This document shows, one piece after another, positions 6,574 to 8,710 of a DNA stretch of 8,710 nt. The notes beneath the pieces were generated by a model, which saw only the letters and a list, made by a program, of their open reading frames with translations, did not search any database and had not been told where the DNA came from. Made by a program: the position numbers and the translations under genes. Each line of letters opens with the position of its first letter. Position 1 is the first letter of the stretch. Source of the stretch: Bacteroidota bacterium (GTDB lineage: Bacteria > Bacteroidota > Bacteroidia > Chitinophagales > Chitinophagaceae); assembly GCA_947461985.1 (NCBI GenBank), contig CANHNT010000070.1, forward strand, positions 1 through 8,710, in the 5' to 3' direction.

Positions 6574-6585
6574 TGAGTAAAGATA
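6574..6585 (-). promoter_or_regulatory. Probable -7 promoter element abutting the GH92 start
   Basis: On the - strand TATCTTTA (6585 to 6578) is followed by CTCA and then ATG at 6573. It differs from TAnnTTTG only in the last base. Sequence and spacing match the element in front of the DAHP synthase gene, which supports both the promoter and the choice of ATG 6573. The predicted transcript has almost no 5' leader. Confidence 0.5.
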
Positions 6586-6601
6586 ATCAGAAACTGAAAT
6601 T

Positions 6602-6632
6602 AACGACACATTTTCAATGCAAATCTGTCGTT
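6602..6632 (-). terminator. Hairpin between the O-antigen ligase and GH92 genes, weak terminator candidate
   Basis: AACGACA (6602-6608) pairs with TGTCGTT (6626-6632). After one C/C mismatch (on the + strand) ATTT (6610-6613) pairs with AAAT (6621-6624), leaving a 7-base loop. Read on the - strand it lies 22 bases after the O-antigen ligase stop and is followed only by a broken T-rich stretch, so it would be a weak terminator. It could instead be a control element just upstream of the GH92 promoter. Confidence 0.35.
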
Positions 6633-6654
6633 GCTTCGCTCATTAGGAGATTTT

Positions 6655-7872
6655 TTAATCCCGTATTTTTGAAACGATTGTTTCTTCTCGTTTAATGAGG
6701 AACAATGTCATAAATAAAAACAAACAAGTTCCATATTGTGTTTCGTAAAGGGGTTCTATCATCATAGCGAAAAAGAAAATAAACCAAATAATAGAGACTA
6801 AAAATCCATTGTTATACGATTTAATGAATAAGAAAAGTTGAAGAATTAAAAGATAGATAATTCCTAAGATACCAATTGCTAAACCAAGTACTAAAAACTG
6901 ATTGTGAGGCAATAAAACGTTTACATTTTTACCTTTAAAATCTTGTTGATAATGCCATTCCATTTCATGAAAAATATCGCCGTAACCAACACCCATAAAA
7001 GGATGTTGTTTGATAGATTGCAATGCATAATCGTAAGAAATAAGTCTTCCTTCATCACTGATATTACTTTCCTTATTGGCATTTTTCATTTGCTCAAAAG
7101 AATATTTTACATAGTGTAATTTAGCATTAAATGTAGACGAAAATTGATACATCAAAAAAGGCAATAAAATAATTGATAGCAAACTTCCAAGCCCTATCAC
7201 TCTGTATTTTTTGATCGTAATTAATTTAAAAATGAATATAAAGGCAACTAAATAAAATGCCAACAAACCAGTTTTTGCAGACAAAATATGTAGAAATAAA
7301 ATGTCATAAAAAACAATTAAAAGCAATGCTATTTTTAGTAGATTATTTTTTTGATGTCTATAAATTTCAATACAAAAAATTATAGAAAGCAAGACGGCAA
7401 TGCTGTATCGGATATGATCATTTTTAAAAGGAGTTGGAATAACTTTTGAAAAACTATAGCCTAAATCATACATCTCTTTATGAGAAAAATAATTAATGAG
7501 CGAATAGGTATTGCCTATTAAATTCAAAAAAACAAATACCAACATGACATATTGAAACCAATTTTCTTTCCAGTTTTTAAATGAATGAAAAGCAAATGGA
7601 AGAATTAAAAATGGCAATATCGTTTGAAGTCGTGAAACAAAATAATGTTTGTCATCGCTCCAAAAAAAAGAAATCGACAACAATAAAAAGTAGAAGGTAA
7701 TCAGCAATAAATAGTTGACTTTTAAAAAAGATTTCCAGTTTTTTTCAAGTTCAAGATTCAATAAGGCTGCGCCTAAAAGAGTCATCATTCCAATGCTAAT
7801 CATAGCACGAGAAACATAAAGCCCTAAAAGGATAGAAACACACCCCAAGAATTGCAGTAAATGGGTGGGCAT
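6655..7872 (-). CDS. O-antigen ligase / polymerase family (Wzy_C) membrane protein
   Basis: A very hydrophobic inner-membrane protein with about ten predicted transmembrane segments along its length. Towards the C-terminus a long, presumably periplasmic, loop has the family's marks: EGRLISYDYA, then HPFMGVGYGD, then LPHNQFL with a conserved His, followed by three more hydrophobic segments. Members either ligate undecaprenyl-linked O-antigen to lipid A core (WaaL-like) or polymerise repeat units (Wzy-like); sequence alone does not separate these, and some act in other glycan pathways. The stop is TAA at 6655. ATG 7872 gives 405 residues. An in-frame TTG at 7908 would add 12 residues ending in a basic stretch (FFKHIIRY), giving 417; an in-frame stop at 7927-7929 sets the upstream limit. 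The GH92 gene follows 81 bases downstream but appears to have its own promoter. The MeaB gene is divergent. Confidence 0.85.
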   Translation of the reverse strand: MPTHLLQFLGCVSILLGLYVSRAMISIGMMTLLGAALLNLELEKNWKSFLKVNYLLLITFYFLLLSISFFWSDDKHYFVSRLQTILPFLILPFAFHSFKNWKENWFQYVMLVFVFLNLIGNTYSLINYFSHKEMYDLGYSFSKVIPTPFKNDHIRYSIAVLLSIIFCIEIYRHQKNNLLKIALLLIVFYDILFLHILSAKTGLLAFYLVAFIFIFKLITIKKYRVIGLGSLLSIILLPFLMYQFSSTFNAKLHYVKYSFEQMKNANKESNISDEGRLISYDYALQSIKQHPFMGVGYGDIFHEMEWHYQQDFKGKNVNVLLPHNQFLVLGLAIGILGIIYLLILQLFLFIKSYNNGFLVSIIWFIFFFAMMIEPLYETQYGTCLFLFMTLFLIKREETIVSKIRD

Positions 7873-7936
7873 GTATCGGATTATATGTTTAAAAAAGTTG
7901 TTCAACAATAATTCTGCAAAATAAGACTAAACGTTT

Positions 7937-7944
7937 TACTTTTG
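7937..7944 (+). promoter_or_regulatory. Candidate -7 promoter element for meaB
   Basis: TACTTTTG is an exact match to TAnnTTTG and ends 34 bases before GTG 7979, giving a predicted leader of about 28 bases. It lies in the short gap between divergent genes. No convincing -33 TTTG is seen about 19 bases upstream. Confidence 0.45.
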
Positions 7945-7978
7945 CTATACTTCAAAACTATAATAATAATTTTTTATT

Positions 7979-8710
7979 GTGTCAAAGACGAACGAATTTA
8001 TTGAAAAAATAAAATTAGGTGATTTTAGAACCATTGCTAAGGCAATTACGATGGTTGAAAATGATTTAGAAGGCAGTGAAACATTATTATTAAATTTAAA
8101 AGCAAATCCCAAAACGAAAGTCATTGGCATCACAGGTCCTCCGGGTGCTGGAAAAAGTACTTTGGTAAATGCACTTTTAAAACATTTAACACAAACTCCA
8201 AACCCTTCTCAAGAGGGACACACCCCTAACCCCTCTCAAGAGGGGAATAAAATTGCTGTTCTTTCTGTAGACCCATCGTCTCCTTTTAATTTAGGCGCTT
8301 TGCTGGGTGATCGAATTAGAATGAGTGATTTTTATTTGAATGAAAATGTATTTATTCGTTCGTTGGCAAGTCGAGGTTCGTTGGGAGGTTTAAATGCAAA
8401 AATAATAGAAATTATTGATGTAGTTAGAGCATCCGTGTTTGATTATATTTTATTAGAAACAGTTGGTGTTGGACAAAGTGAAGTAGAAATTGCAGGCATT
8501 GCCGACACGACCATTGTGGTTATGGTTCCTGAAGCCGGCGATGAAGTGCAAACGATGAAAGCTGGTGTGATGGAAATTGCTGACATTTTTGTGGTCAACA
8601 AAGCCGATAGAGCCAATGCAGATGAGTTTGTGAAAAACTTAAAAATATTATCTCATTCAAAAGCAACCAATTGGGAAATTCCTGTGGTAAAATGCGTGGC
8701 TAGTCAGTAT
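7979..8710 (+). CDS. meaB: MeaB/ArgK-type GTPase, 3' end cut off by window
   Basis: The frame is open from GTG 7979 through the last base (244 codons); an in-frame TAA at 7967 leaves GTG 7979 as the only usual start. This is a P-loop GTPase of the MeaB/ArgK (SIMIBI) family: a helical N-terminus, Walker A GPPGAGKST at residues 53-61, VDPSSPF at 97-103, LGDRIRM, SLASRGSLGGL, the family signature ETVGVGQSE (switch II), VVMVPEAGDEVQTMKAG, and the guanine-specifying NKAD. MeaB proteins protect and help load adenosylcobalamin on methylmalonyl-CoA mutase, so the organism probably has that mutase, though it is not in this window. The C-terminal dimerisation part is missing here. Odd feature: residues 73-90 (TPNPSQEGHTPNPSQEGN) form an extra repeat-derived segment between the helix after the P-loop and the next strand (KIAVLSVDPSS). 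The nucleotide-binding motifs are intact, so the protein may still work. Confidence 0.92.
   Translation, partial: MSKTNEFIEKIKLGDFRTIAKAITMVENDLEGSETLLLNLKANPKTKVIGITGPPGAGKSTLVNALLKHLTQTPNPSQEGHTPNPSQEGNKIAVLSVDPSSPFNLGALLGDRIRMSDFYLNENVFIRSLASRGSLGGLNAKIIEIIDVVRASVFDYILLETVGVGQSEVEIAGIADTTIVVMVPEAGDEVQTMKAGVMEIADIFVVNKADRANADEFVKNLKILSHSKATNWEIPVVKCVASQY
8195..8248. repeat. Doubled palindromic repeat inserted in frame in meaB
   Basis: Two related units 27 bases apart each encode TPNPSQEG. The second has a perfect 7-base inverted repeat (CCCCTCT at 8230-8236 with AGAGGGG at 8239-8245) around CA. The first is an eroded version (CCCTTCT with AGAGGGA, one G-T pair and one mismatch). The G and C runs stand out from the AT-rich gene around them. 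Peptides of the form PNPSQEG recur in my recollection of Bacteroidota proteins, consistent with a genome-wide dispersed repeat. Confidence 0.85.

Noticed and set aside
6574..6609. Longer GH92 start at GTG 6609
   Set aside because: It would put 12 residues before an otherwise standard signal peptide, and it lies inside the hairpin and upstream of the likely -7 element. ATG 6573 fits signal peptide and promoter.
6602..6660. Possible relation of the TCGTTGCTTCGCTCATT segment to the Bacteroidota REP-like sequence containing GAAGCAATCTC
   Set aside because: The resemblance is short and from memory, and only part of the pattern is present; not enough to call a REP element.
7945..8133. Small minus-strand reading frame of 62 codons at the left part of meaB
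   Set aside because: It lies antisense to the conserved MeaB N-terminus and P-loop, has no recognisable features and would overlap the divergent promoter.

Overview
The window is AT-rich and closely packed, with few Shine-Dalgarno-like sites. Its candidate promoters resemble the Bacteroidota -7 element TAnnTTTG, and its gene content fits that phylum: a DAHP synthase with a C-terminal chorismate mutase, a LolA-like carrier, a secreted GH92 mannosidase with a discoidin-like tail, and an EGF-bearing lipoprotein. I infer a member of the Bacteroidota, possibly a Chitinophagales or Sphingobacteriales relative. The order is a guess.

Layout. From 1 to 531 (+) is the 3' part of a lipoprotein gene, closed by a strong intrinsic terminator. 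Next come three separately spaced + strand genes: DAHP synthase/chorismate mutase (694-1740), a class I SAM methyltransferase (1831-2628) and a LolA-like carrier (2731-3372). A long, nearly symmetric hairpin at 3421-3464 lies between lolA and the convergent GH92 gene (3493-6573, -) and can serve both. Upstream of GH92 on the same strand is an O-antigen ligase/polymerase-family membrane protein (6655-7872 or 7908, -). Divergent from it, a MeaB-type GTPase gene starts at GTG 7979 (+) and runs off the right edge.

Functionally this is mostly housekeeping and cell-envelope content: aromatic amino acid entry, lipoprotein transport, surface glycan assembly, extracellular mannose trimming and a cobalamin-enzyme chaperone. 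I see no defence system, mobile element, RNA gene or CRISPR array, and no convincing new multi-gene system. All intergenic gaps are under 170 bases.

The most unusual signal is short repetitive DNA placed in frame inside conserved genes. A degenerate 7-base repeat (consensus ATGTCAG on the + strand) occurs in four places: three inside the GH92 gene and one in the lolA/GH92 gap. One of the GH92 copies sits beside a second heptad family (AAYTGCN) in a 36-residue insertion flanked by a direct repeat. Separately, the MeaB gene carries a doubled palindromic unit encoding TPNPSQEG twice, just after the P-loop helix. A second regulatory observation is a near-identical 15-base start region (TAYCTTTACWCAATG) at the DAHP synthase and GH92 genes, suggesting leaderless or nearly leaderless transcripts.
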